DNA of 64,000 bases, from assembly GCA_934271065.1 (NCBI GenBank), contig CAKQQQ010000005.1, positions 62,001-126,000 on the forward strand. The letters are read 5' to 3'. The translations under genes were made by a program, and so were the position numbers. Source of the DNA: an uncultured Clostridia bacterium (lineage in GTDB: Bacteria > Bacillota > Clostridia > Christensenellales > Borkfalkiaceae). Positions 40,594 through 49,270 of the stretch are shown in pieces (positions within the stretch are counted from its first letter, which is position 1; each line of letters starts with the position of its first letter). The notes beneath the pieces were generated by a model. That model was not told where the DNA came from. It made no database searches and saw nothing but the letters and a program-made list of their open reading frames with translations.

Positions 40594-43191
40594 TTATTCC
40601 CCCGTTCTGTTTATAATTAAAGCCACGTCGCACGACCAGCCGTCCAACGCGATCGTCAGGTTGCCGTTTTCCGCCTGACAGGAAAACGTTTTTAAGATAA
40701 CTCCGTTTTGGGTATCGAATACCGTAACGCCGTATTTTCCGCCGTATCCGCCCTTAAAGGTTACCTGCATATCGCCGAGATTGCCGGGAATAAGGTTGGA
40801 ATAGTTATACGAAGTATCCGTAAGATAGGCGTATACCGACTCTTTACCGAAATAGCCTGCCACCCATACTCTCGAAGCGTTTTGACCGTCGATTACGTAA
40901 TTTTCGGAAGTGAGCGTGTCGAGAGTAACGTAGTCGTTGCCGAATAACTTAAACATTTCCGCAGCGTTCGAATAGTTAGAATACTGGTTGTATTTATTTA
41001 CGCATTCTTCCCAAAAAGTCATCGCGCCCGCCGCGCCGCCGCCCATTCCGCAGGTAAATGCGGTTTGTTTGTTCAGCATTCCGTAAGGATCTTTGTCGTG
41101 GTTATACGCTTCCGAAGTGCCGCTCGCACCCGTTTCGCCTATCAACGCGGGTTTTCCGAATCTTTTCCACACCGAATAACACTCGTTCGCAAGCGCAACG
41201 GCATAGTTGCCCTTACTGTAATACCAATGGAAACTTACGAAATCAACCGATTTTGCCGAATACACGGCGTCGGAATGGTCGTTGCCGGAACTTATAGACA
41301 CAAGGTGACGATAAGGATCGACGGAATGCATATAATCGCCTATTTCGTCAGCCCAGTCACGCGCTTGTTCCTGTGTAATTTCAACTCCGTACCAAGTGCT
41401 GTCCATTCCTATTTCGTTCATAAGTTCCCAGTTGAGAATATTGCGCGAATACCCGTAACGGGCGACGTAATAACGATATAGTTTTTTGGTGTCTTCTATC
41501 GCGCGCCTGTCGGTAAAATATTCCCACGGCTCGTCTAAATATCCGCCGTTGAGTTTGTTATACGGGTTAGTATCCCAGCGGTGAGAAAGCGTAGCGTCGG
41601 CGTTATCTTTTCTGAACGCCGAAATCGCCTGCATAGGTATTTGCAGATATAGTCCGTTCTCTTCGGCAAGAGATACGACCCTGTCAAACTGGTAAGATTT
41701 GTCTTGCCTTGCGTCGAAATTCAATATTCCGCCCGTGGCGTTCTGAGCGCCGTAAGCGGCGTCTATATCCGTAAGCCAGGCGCGCGCAAAATTCATTCCC
41801 GCCGCTTTCATTTTCGGAAAATACACGTCGTAAAGCGTTGAACCGAGCGCCACGTCCTGACTGTAACAAACGTTCATTCCTATGGGCATATACGGCGTGC
41901 CGTCTTCGAAAACGAAATTTCTTTTCTTCGTTTGCTCAACGGTTATTACGCCTTTATTTTTGCTCGCGTCGGGATTTTCCGAAACGGTAACCGACGAAAC
42001 ATAAGAGAATTTTTCTTTTCCGTTTTTCTTGCCGACTACTCTGTACAACCACTCGCCGCTTTCGGTAAAGCGGAAACGAATTTTGTAATTGTCGTTGCCC
42101 GTAGCGGTAATCGTTTCTTTGCCGAACAGATCTCCGCTGACGTACTTTTTCAAAGGTTCGGCTATGAAATCGGATAAAACGGCGGTTTTAATAGGCATAT
42201 CCGACCAGAAAAATTCTGCGGCAGATACGAATAAATCGCCGGTTGCGGTATATCTTTCAGCCCCCGCGCTGCCCGCGGCAACGCTGTTGTTCGGCTGAAT
42301 TCTTACCGAATAAATACTCGTAAGCGGGAGCGGATTGTAAACGTTAGCGTGAACGAAATCGGTTTTATCGGCGTTTGCAAGACAATCGATTTCTTGTTCT
42401 TCTCCGTTTTTATCTAATACGGGATTGCCCTTTTTGTCCTTTTTTACAACCTTTTCCGTTTCCGCGCCGTAATAAAAGGTATATTTGGTCCACTCGTCGG
42501 ATAATTGCGGAAGTTTAGCGTAAGCCTGATCGTCCTTTCCGTAAAAATACAGGAACAAGCCGTCCGTTTTTAAGTTTTTGCCTGCCTTTAACCATATCGA
42601 AACGGTATCGTTGTCAAGACCTATACCCGATTTTCCTATAACCGCTCCGCCGCTTCCGCTCTGCGCGGGATTGGTAAGGCTGAACGATATTTTCGCAACA
42701 GGCGCTAAATTGCCGTCTTTTTCTTCCAGAACGCCGTTTATTTTTGCGTTGCCCTGCGCGAAATACCGTCCCTTCGACGTCATATCGTATTCGGCGTTCA
42801 AATCGTATTCTTCAAACTTTCTTTCGTAGCCCTTATGCCAGAACGCGGGCATCGTGTAAAGACTGCCGGAAGGCGAAACGAACTGCCCGTATATATCCGA
42901 CTCGGAAGGATCGTATACGTTCACGCCCTTGATATTGCCTATAACGTTGAGTTCGAATTTTTCGTTGGCAACGCGCGAAGAACTCTCGTCTTCGGATACG
43001 GTCGTTACGTTATAATCGGCGTCTTCCGCGCCGGTTATCTGATTTTTAACGGCAGACCTTATCGTCTCGACAGTCTTTTGCGCATAATTTTTACCCACGT
43101 CGACCGCGCCTTGCTTCGGCGAACTTACCGAGCAGGAGCATATACACAACGCCAATAATAAACTAAAAACCGCACTTATTCTTTTTTTCAT
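40594..43191 (-). CDS. Cell-surface glycoside hydrolase, GH5-like (clan A) lipoprotein with DUF5060-like Ig domain
   Basis: 865 residues. Lipoprotein signal with the lipobox at about 16-20 (LCICSC). A beta-rich N-terminal region (about 80-335) is followed by a DUF5060-like Ig domain (about 350-405). The TIM barrel spans about 415-770: GTPYMPIGMNVCYSQDV at strand 1, FARAWLTDIDAAYG at strand 2, the acid/base Glu in NILNWELMNEIG (about 592), FVSFHWYY, and the nucleophile Glu in ALIGETGASG (about 685). The C-terminus is Ig-like. It is likely an endo-beta-glycanase (glucan or mannan); the substrate cannot be named from sequence. It is followed by the permease genes' neighbours in one run. Confidence 0.82.
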   Translation of the reverse strand: MKKRISAVFSLLLALCICSCSVSSPKQGAVDVGKNYAQKTVETIRSAVKNQITGAEDADYNVTTVSEDESSSRVANEKFELNVIGNIKGVNVYDPSESDIYGQFVSPSGSLYTMPAFWHKGYERKFEEYDLNAEYDMTSKGRYFAQGNAKINGVLEEKDGNLAPVAKISFSLTNPAQSGSGGAVIGKSGIGLDNDTVSIWLKAGKNLKTDGLFLYFYGKDDQAYAKLPQLSDEWTKYTFYYGAETEKVVKKDKKGNPVLDKNGEEQEIDCLANADKTDFVHANVYNPLPLTSIYSVRIQPNNSVAAGSAGAERYTATGDLFVSAAEFFWSDMPIKTAVLSDFIAEPLKKYVSGDLFGKETITATGNDNYKIRFRFTESGEWLYRVVGKKNGKEKFSYVSSVTVSENPDASKNKGVITVEQTKKRNFVFEDGTPYMPIGMNVCYSQDVALGSTLYDVYFPKMKAAGMNFARAWLTDIDAAYGAQNATGGILNFDARQDKSYQFDRVVSLAEENGLYLQIPMQAISAFRKDNADATLSHRWDTNPYNKLNGGYLDEPWEYFTDRRAIEDTKKLYRYYVARYGYSRNILNWELMNEIGMDSTWYGVEITQEQARDWADEIGDYMHSVDPYRHLVSISSGNDHSDAVYSAKSVDFVSFHWYYSKGNYAVALANECYSVWKRFGKPALIGETGASGTSEAYNHDKDPYGMLNKQTAFTCGMGGGAAGAMTFWEECVNKYNQYSNYSNAAEMFKLFGNDYVTLDTLTSENYVIDGQNASRVWVAGYFGKESVYAYLTDTSYNYSNLIPGNLGDMQVTFKGGYGGKYGVTVFDTQNGVILKTFSCQAENGNLTIALDGWSCDVALIINRTGE

Positions 43192-43225
43192 GTTTTCCCA
43201 CCTTATTTTATTTCAAATCCGCATT

Positions 43226-44077
43226 TTATTTCAAATCCGCCACGACGACGTATTTGTTCATAGTATTTTGTAAAAAAGTAAACAATATGATGATCGGCAC
43301 GATAGCGATTACCAGAGCCGAATAAAGTTGTAGTCTTCCGACTTCCGACAGACTGTCGTTCGTCTGGAACTTCAATAACGTGAGCGGAACGGTAAACATT
43401 TCCGGATCGCGCAGATAAACCATCGGACCGTAACTGTTTTTCCAGTTGCCTAAAAACGTGTTCAGCGCGACCAGACACAAAACGGGAACTAACTGCGGCA
43501 GAAGTATTTTTGCCCATATCTTAAACGCATTGCAACCGTCCAACTTTGCCGCTTCGTCCATCTCCTTCGGCACGCTTCTCATAAACGACATTATAAATAA
43601 CACGCTCGTCGCCGCGCCGAAAAAGCCGGGAACAATCAACGGAAAATAAGTATAAAGCCATCCGAGCGACTTAAAGAACAAGAATTTCGGTATCGACGTT
43701 ACCTGCGCGGGAAGAAACATCGTGCTTAACATACATATGAAAACCGCATATCTTCCCTTAAAACGGAAACGCGAAAGTCCGTATGCCACGAACGAACTTA
43801 CGAAAATATTTTGTATCACCGCAACGGAAGCAAGCATAACGCTGTTAAATATGCTTCTGTAAAACTTTTTCTCTATAAGAACGGTGACGTATCTTTTCCA
43901 TTGAGGCGAAGCGGAAAAAAACGGTTGTCCCGCGCTGTAAAACTCTTCTCTAGTGAGAAGCGACGTCGAGATCAGCCACAAAAACGGGAACACGATAATC
44001 ATCGCGAGTATTATCGTAATTATTTTGAATATTACCGACGAAACCGCAGGTTTTTTACCCCAAAATGCCTTTTTCAT
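43226..44077 (-). CDS. Carbohydrate ABC transporter permease, MalG-type
   Basis: 283 residues with six membrane segments (near 15-38, 78-100, 110-130, 145-165, 190-215 and 245-265). The EAA loop that contacts the ATPase is in KEMDEAAKLDGCNAFKIWAKI (split at about 163-183), with the typical EAA...G spacing. It forms the channel with the permease just upstream, eight bases away, and works with the binding lipoprotein encoded before it. No ATPase gene is in the run. Confidence 0.93.
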   Translation of the reverse strand: MKKAFWGKKPAVSSVIFKIITIILAMIIVFPFLWLISTSLLTREEFYSAGQPFFSASPQWKRYVTVLIEKKFYRSIFNSVMLASVAVIQNIFVSSFVAYGLSRFRFKGRYAVFICMLSTMFLPAQVTSIPKFLFFKSLGWLYTYFPLIVPGFFGAATSVLFIMSFMRSVPKEMDEAAKLDGCNAFKIWAKILLPQLVPVLCLVALNTFLGNWKNSYGPMVYLRDPEMFTVPLTLLKFQTNDSLSEVGRLQLYSALVIAIVPIIILFTFLQNTMNKYVVVADLK

Positions 44078-44085
44078 ATTTTCTC

Positions 44086-45030
44086 CTAATCGTCAAGGCT
44101 GTAAAATCCCGTTTTCTGAACGAATACGAGCAGCCCCGAACTCGCAACGAGCGAAATAAAGAAAATCGTCCACCCGATCGCGCTACCCATACCGAATTCT
44201 CCGTCGACAAAACTTTTGTTATAAAGATAAAACACCAGCGTTGCCAGCGAATTTCCCCTACCCATAGCGCCGTCGCCGGCACCGACGATAGAAGATAATC
44301 CCACGGCAAGGTCGAAGACCTGTAATCCGAAAACGAGCCCCATGATAATCTGGTATACGATTACTCCCGACATAAGCGGTATGCAAATACGAATCAATAG
44401 CGTCATATTGCCCGCGCCGTCGATTTTCGCCGCTTCGTAGATATGCTCGTCTATGTTTTTAACTCCCGATAAGTACGTCATCATAGCGCCGCCGACTCCC
44501 CAGAAGCACAGCAAAACCATTACCCAAACCGCCTGCCCGGGAGTTGCGAGCCATGATTGATTCGGAAGCGAAAATGCCGCTAAAATTCTGTTTATAAGCG
44601 ATTGATTTTTTACGCCGAAAATCGAGTCCATCATTATCGCAAACGCCGTGCTTATAGTCATCGTGGGCATATATATAAGAGTTCGCAAAACAGAATTTAC
44701 TTTGCTTTTTTTAGCAATGGCCCACGCGACGGTTATACCTACGACGAAATTTATGATTAACGCCATTACGGTATAAATCAGAGTGTTTGACAACGCCGCG
44801 TAAAACGATTCGCCGTATTTCGTGGACGCGCCGAACAGATTTTTATAATTCTTAAAACCTATCCACTCGGCAGAGCCTATTCCGCCGAAACCGTTCCATT
44901 CGGTAAACGAAAGATAAAACGAAACCATAAGCGGAATGACGGTAAATCCCGAAAATCCGACGATCCACGGACTTACGAATACCCAGCCGAGTTTCCCCTT
45001 ATGCAAGTCGCCCTTCCTTTTGCTTATCAT
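44086..45030 (-). CDS. Carbohydrate ABC transporter permease, MalF/UgpA-type
   Basis: 314 residues with six to seven membrane segments (near 18-40, 80-105, 115-135, 160-185, 215-240 and 285-305). The EAA loop is IYEAAKIDGAGNMTLLIRI (about 195-213). The start overlaps the stop of the solute-binding protein gene by four bases, showing translational coupling. It pairs with the MalG-type permease to carry an oligosaccharide into the cell. Confidence 0.93.
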   Translation of the reverse strand: MISKRKGDLHKGKLGWVFVSPWIVGFSGFTVIPLMVSFYLSFTEWNGFGGIGSAEWIGFKNYKNLFGASTKYGESFYAALSNTLIYTVMALIINFVVGITVAWAIAKKSKVNSVLRTLIYMPTMTISTAFAIMMDSIFGVKNQSLINRILAAFSLPNQSWLATPGQAVWVMVLLCFWGVGGAMMTYLSGVKNIDEHIYEAAKIDGAGNMTLLIRICIPLMSGVIVYQIIMGLVFGLQVFDLAVGLSSIVGAGDGAMGRGNSLATLVFYLYNKSFVDGEFGMGSAIGWTIFFISLVASSGLLVFVQKTGFYSLDD

Positions 45031-46343
45031 AAATATTTTGCTCCTTCTGCCATTTTTGCGCAGAATTCTTTACCGCTGAACGATGCGTCATTGCAAAGTT
45101 TACTGAAATAAGTGGAAAAATGGTTGGCAAATTCAGACGACGTAATCGGCGCGACGTATAAATTGTCAAGCCCGATTTTATACGAAGAATACAACATAGG
45201 ATCCCATTCGCCGTCGGAATTTTCAGAAACGACGCCGAACGCTTCGGCGTTCACGGGGATATCGGCAATTTTCGCGTATTTCAGTTGCTGCTCTTTGGTA
45301 AGCATCCATTTGATGATTCTGAAAGCCTTTTCCTGATTTTTGCTGAACGACGGTACAACCAAGGCGTTATAATCGCCGTATGCGATGTCTTTGGCTTTAA
45401 TAACCGTTCCGTCCCGAAGCGTTATATCTTCGGCTTTGAACGGAGCGATCGTTGCTATTTTTGTGCCCGACGATTTATAATAATCCGTTAAATTGGTAAG
45501 CGTGGCGAAATTTCCCCAGCCCGCAAGACATTTTTCGTTGAGTATTGCGTTCTCTACCGAACCGTACGTTCCGCCGCCGCTTTCGGAATAAGGCACAACC
45601 CAACCGCTTCTTACGAATTCCTTGAATTGCTGCGCGGCTTTCCAGCCCGCCTCGTTGTTACAGCCGATTGTCCCGTCCTGATTTATCATCGGCGCGCCTA
45701 CGCTGCCGAGAAACATATGCAACGCCTCGTTATGGCTGACGTTAAGGCCCATTAAAATGTTCTGATCCGCGCCTACGCTTTTCATTAAACCGACGAATTC
45801 TTTACCCGTAAACGCTTCCGTTCTGTTATACGGTATTCCGCCTTTAAGGGCGCTTTCGGAAACGTTTTCCCAAATCGTGGCGTTGATTACGGGAACTCTC
45901 GTAACGAGCCCTATCGACATACCTATAACGGCGTCGCCTATCTTCATTTTATCTTTCGCGGACGGCATAATCGATTCGCGCGTTTCTTTTAACTCTTCCA
46001 CTTTACTGAAATCGACAAACATTTTTTTGTCTTTTTCCTGTAAATTCAACCTGCTTAATCCCCAGTTGTTAAGAAAAATTATATCCGCCGCGCTTTCGCC
46101 TATCAGATCGTTTCTCATCGTTGAAAAATGAGTGCCGTATTCTTTGAATTCCCACTCGATTTTTATATCGGGATTATTCTTCTCGAACTCGGCAGTCCAC
46201 GCCTTTAAGCGGGGCTCGTCCGCTTCGTTGCTCCAACGCGCGATACGCACGACGTTTGAATCCTTTTTCTTACAACCCGAAACAGTTCCGCACACCGAAA
46301 ATAACAGCACGGCGGAAATAATTGCGGCAATAAATTTTTTCAT
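45027..46343 (-). CDS. Extracellular solute-binding lipoprotein, family 1 (carbohydrate)
   Basis: 438 residues. Lipoprotein signal and lipobox VSGC (Cys24). The body is the two-lobe binding fold of family 1: RIARWSNEADEPRLKAWTAE at about 33-52, DIIFLNNWGLSRL at about 85-97, and QEKAFRIIKWMLTKEQQLKYA near 345. It captures the oligosaccharide outside the membrane and hands it to the two permeases. The next gene upstream is a GH1 glycosidase, six bases away. Confidence 0.93.
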   Translation of the reverse strand: MKKFIAAIISAVLLFSVCGTVSGCKKKDSNVVRIARWSNEADEPRLKAWTAEFEKNNPDIKIEWEFKEYGTHFSTMRNDLIGESAADIIFLNNWGLSRLNLQEKDKKMFVDFSKVEELKETRESIMPSAKDKMKIGDAVIGMSIGLVTRVPVINATIWENVSESALKGGIPYNRTEAFTGKEFVGLMKSVGADQNILMGLNVSHNEALHMFLGSVGAPMINQDGTIGCNNEAGWKAAQQFKEFVRSGWVVPYSESGGGTYGSVENAILNEKCLAGWGNFATLTNLTDYYKSSGTKIATIAPFKAEDITLRDGTVIKAKDIAYGDYNALVVPSFSKNQEKAFRIIKWMLTKEQQLKYAKIADIPVNAEAFGVVSENSDGEWDPMLYSSYKIGLDNLYVAPITSSEFANHFSTYFSKLCNDASFSGKEFCAKMAEGAKYL

Positions 46344-46348
46344 ATCGT

Positions 46349-47707
46349 TTACTCCTTTTCATTATCATATATCAGTTGTTTATAAAACAAAGCGGAATCT
46401 TTAAGCGTTCTTTTTTGCGTGGCGTAATCCACGTAAACTAATCCGAACCGCTCGGAATACCCCTTGCCCCACTCGAAATTATCCATCAGCGACCACGCGA
46501 AAAATCCGCGTACGTCGGCGCCTTCGGTAATTGCTCTGCGCACGTTTTTAAGATATTTTTTATAAAAATCTATCCTGTAAGAATCGTGAACAAAACCGTC
46601 TTCGCAAATCCAGTCGTTACAGCAAATGCCGTTTTCGGTAATATATACGGGCAATTTATACCTTTCCCACAGCGTTTTTATGACGAACCATATCGCGCGC
46701 GGCGTAACCGACCAGTTGAGCGAATTTTTCATTTTGCCGAGCGGCTGTTTCGCCACTTTGAATCCGCCGTTTCCGTCGGAAACTATTGCCGAAGCGGAAT
46801 AACAGTTCTGCGCGATGAAATCCAGCGGCTGAGATATGAGTTTTCTGTCGTCTTCGCTCATGACGGGCATTTTATCGCCGAACCGCTCGTACATTTCCGG
46901 CGGATATTCGCCGAGATATATCGGATCGCACCAGTAGCGCAAACTCATATGCCAGTAATAATCTTCTTTTATCGTAAGAATCGACTTCGTTGCCGCTTCT
47001 ATATCTTCTTTCGAATCGGTAAGCGGGAAATCGGCGTCGGTAGACATCGTAATGCTTATTTTTGCGTCGGGAACGGTTTCTCTTATCGCCTTGACGGCGT
47101 AACCGTGCGCGCGGAAAAAGTTGTGCGAAGCACGCAGCCATTCTTTCACGTCGAGTTTAAGCCCCGGAGCGTGCCTACCCGAATGATGCCCTGCTGGCAA
47201 AAAACTCTGCGGCTCGTTGAACGTTATAAAATATTTAACTCTGTCGCCGTAAGTTTTTGCTATAAAGCGCGCGTATTCCCCGAAAATTTCAGACACTTCG
47301 TCGTTCAGCCAACCGCCTTTGCGATATACCCAGGAAGGCATATCCCAATGAAATAAAGTGATGAACGGCACAATATCGTTTGCGATAAGTTCGTTTATAA
47401 GGTCGTTATAAAATTTAACCCCTTTTTCGTTGGGAATTCCGCTGTCGTCGGGAAAAACGCGCGGCCAGGAAACGGAAAACCGATAGGCTTTCAATCCCAT
47501 TTTTTTCATAATGGCAACGTCTTCTTTATAACGATTTACGTGATCGCACGCAACGTCGCCGTCAGAGCCGTCTAAGATATTACCTTCTCGTCGGCAATAA
47601 TCGTCCCAGATGCAGTCTCCGCGCCCCTGCCTGTCGCCTTCGATCTGAAACGAAGCGGTAGCCGCGCCGAACAAAAAGCCTTTAGGAAAAATCAATTCGT
47701 TATCCAC
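46349..47707 (-). CDS. Glycoside hydrolase family 1 (beta-glucosidase type)
   Basis: 452 residues, cytoplasmic, no signal peptide. The N-terminal signature FPKGFLFGAATASFQIEG (about 7-24) is typical. The acid/base Glu is in YFITFNEPQSF (about 165) and the nucleophile Glu in VYITENGICCND (about 355). DNFEWGKGYSERFGLVYVD near the C-terminus is also a family hallmark. It cleaves terminal beta-linked sugars from imported oligosaccharides. 6-phospho-specific residues cannot be judged reliably here; without a PTS and with an ABC importer, unphosphorylated substrates are more likely. Confidence 0.93.
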   Translation of the reverse strand: MDNELIFPKGFLFGAATASFQIEGDRQGRGDCIWDDYCRREGNILDGSDGDVACDHVNRYKEDVAIMKKMGLKAYRFSVSWPRVFPDDSGIPNEKGVKFYNDLINELIANDIVPFITLFHWDMPSWVYRKGGWLNDEVSEIFGEYARFIAKTYGDRVKYFITFNEPQSFLPAGHHSGRHAPGLKLDVKEWLRASHNFFRAHGYAVKAIRETVPDAKISITMSTDADFPLTDSKEDIEAATKSILTIKEDYYWHMSLRYWCDPIYLGEYPPEMYERFGDKMPVMSEDDRKLISQPLDFIAQNCYSASAIVSDGNGGFKVAKQPLGKMKNSLNWSVTPRAIWFVIKTLWERYKLPVYITENGICCNDWICEDGFVHDSYRIDFYKKYLKNVRRAITEGADVRGFFAWSLMDNFEWGKGYSERFGLVYVDYATQKRTLKDSALFYKQLIYDNEKE

Positions 47708-47725
47708 GTCGTTCGCTCCCGGAAT

Positions 47726-48799
47726 TTAATATTTAACGGGCATGGTACTGCCTGCGTACAACCGTTCGATAAGATTGACTATTTTCCGCACCATATCGAG
47801 CGTTACGTACGTTTCGCGCCCTTCGCTCAACTTAAAATATAAATCCTTGTAAAATTCTGCCGTACCCACGTCAAACGCCGTGCCGTCGTATTTCCCGCTT
47901 AGTAGGTGTGCGGCAAGATTTTCGCCGCAATATTTCGGATTTCCGTTTTCGTCCTGAAGTATTCCTTCTATCACGGGTCTTTCGGGATTTTCTCCGTCTA
48001 CGATATATTTGACTTCGTAATTCGTCGTACTGCATCTGAACGTGCCGCGACTGCCTTGTATTTTCAGGTTATATCCCGAAAACGCGTCGGTATTGTTAAT
48101 TTCCACGTCCACGACGGGCTTTCCCGGCGCGGTCAGTATTACCTTGCAATAATCGTCCGAATCGCCGCTTGACATAGGCGTATGCCGCAAACGCGAAAAA
48201 GCCACGCTCCATTCGTCGTCGAAATCAAGAAAGCCAAGCGCCATTCCGAACGGATGCGGTCCGGTATTGAAAGCGTTTCCCGCCATTTTCTTTTGCAGCG
48301 TCTGCCAGTCCCAACGACGCGCGAAAGTGTTATAGCGAATACTTACCTGCAATACGTCGCCTATTTCTTTTTCTTTTATAACGCGCAGAGCGTCGCGGTA
48401 AAACGGAGCGTAAAAAGTTTGCTGAAACACCGCAAGCGTAACTCCTTTTTCTTTTGCGAGATTAGTAAGAACGTCGCATTCGTAACGATCGCGGACGAAA
48501 GGCTTTTCGCACAATACGTTAAAACCGTTTTCAAGCAGATTTTTAGTGATTTCGAAGTGCATATTCGAAAAAGATGCGTTCACCACCAAATCTATATCGC
48601 TTTTGTCAAACAATTCCTTATAGTCGGACAGCACTTCGCAGCCTTCGTAACGAGTTTTTGAAATTCTGCGGCGGCGTTCGTCCGCTTCCACCACGTATTT
48701 TACGTTAAAATATTCGTTTTTGTCGGAAATATAATATTTCCCGTGAATATCTTTACCGCTTCTGCCTTGCCCTATTATTGCTAAATTTAATTTTTTCAT
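47726..48799 (-). CDS. Gfo/Idh/MocA family oxidoreductase
   Basis: 357 residues from the ATG at 48799 (GGGAG about eight bases upstream); a longer frame reaching 48901 runs into the repeat element and is rejected. NAD-binding fold: NLAIIGQGRSGKDIHGKYY (about 4-22). The catalytic lysine motif is VLCEKPFVRDRYECDVL (about 94-110), then a dimerisation beta sheet (about 150-350). It acts on a sugar or inositol derivative; the substrate is unknown. It is the first gene of the glycan run and follows a structured repeat element by 15 bases. Confidence 0.88.
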   Translation of the reverse strand: MKKLNLAIIGQGRSGKDIHGKYYISDKNEYFNVKYVVEADERRRRISKTRYEGCEVLSDYKELFDKSDIDLVVNASFSNMHFEITKNLLENGFNVLCEKPFVRDRYECDVLTNLAKEKGVTLAVFQQTFYAPFYRDALRVIKEKEIGDVLQVSIRYNTFARRWDWQTLQKKMAGNAFNTGPHPFGMALGFLDFDDEWSVAFSRLRHTPMSSGDSDDYCKVILTAPGKPVVDVEINNTDAFSGYNLKIQGSRGTFRCSTTNYEVKYIVDGENPERPVIEGILQDENGNPKYCGENLAAHLLSGKYDGTAFDVGTAEFYKDLYFKLSEGRETYVTLDMVRKIVNLIERLYAGSTMPVKY

Positions 48800-48813
48800 T
48801 ACTGACTCCCGTT

Positions 48814-49091
48814 TAGCCGAGCGAGATTCGAACCCATCAAGCCTTAAAGCCGTCTTTTCTGCATATTTTTGCAAATTCTCGCTTGATGTATTGATATACA
48901 CCTTCGTTCGCCTTTACAACAATCTGCTAAAAAATACGGCTTTAAGGTGCTACGCATTTTAACAGCGATAAATTTAGGAAAATCAAGGCAAACGAACGCA
49001 GTCATACTTGTCGTATTACAAGAGAGTTTAACGCCGATTTTACAAATTTTGCGCCGTTAAAACTTAATGGGGTTCGAATCTCGCTCGGCTA
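48814..49091 (+). repeat. Structured inverted-repeat element E1 (278 bp)
   Basis: Ends are a 23-bp inverted repeat: TAGCCGAGCGAGATTCGAAC at the left and its complement at the right with one extra G. Inside, CCTTAAAGCCGT (48842-48853) pairs exactly with 48936-48947, enclosing core A (about 48871-48917, with TCTCGCTTGATGTATTGATA). A second imperfect stem (48957-48984 with 49036-49062) encloses core B (about 48984-49017). The same layout and cores occur in E2 at 61178-61456. No open frame with a ribosome-binding site lies within it. It is probably a small dispersed structured element, mobile or regulatory. Confidence 0.75.
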
Positions 49092-49141
49092 GCCGCAAGC
49101 GACTGCATTCAAATTCGGTCGCTTGTGTTTAACTTAATTGC

Positions 49142-49170
49142 ATTATAACCGAAAATAAATCAAATGTACA
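49142..49170 (-). promoter_or_regulatory. Likely promoter of the glycan operon, upstream of element E1
   Basis: TGTACA-N17-TATAAT on the minus strand. Transcription would pass through the whole E1 element before the first gene. A hairpin CAAGCGAC/GTCGCTTG lies between promoter and E1. Two TACATAT copies, 14 bases apart, overlap and precede the -35 and could bind the AraC-type regulator. Confidence 0.5.
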
Positions 49171-49213
49171 TATATAAAACTACATATTGCATTAACAAAA
49201 CTACCGTATTCGG

Positions 49214-49242
49214 TTGACTTTTTACGGTATTTATTCTATACT
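49214..49242 (+). promoter_or_regulatory. Promoter of the AraC-type regulator gene
   Basis: TTGACT-N17-TATACT, with a leader of about 20 bases holding GGAAGGGG before the ATG at 49271. Confidence 0.75.
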
Positions 49243-49270
49243 TAAAAAAACTCGGAAGGGGCTTAACGTT

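Noticed and set aside
48799..48901. N-terminal extension of the Gfo/Idh/MocA protein into E1
   Set aside because: The NAD-binding motif begins four residues after the ATG at 48799, which has its own ribosome-binding site; the extra codons are repeat sequence.
49069..49091. tRNA gene 3' end (GGTTCGAATC T-arm-like motif followed by acceptor-like bases)
   Set aside because: The motif occurs in inverted orientation at both ends of E1, the T-stem does not pair properly, and no D-arm, anticodon arm or matching acceptor strand is present. It is part of the terminal inverted repeat.
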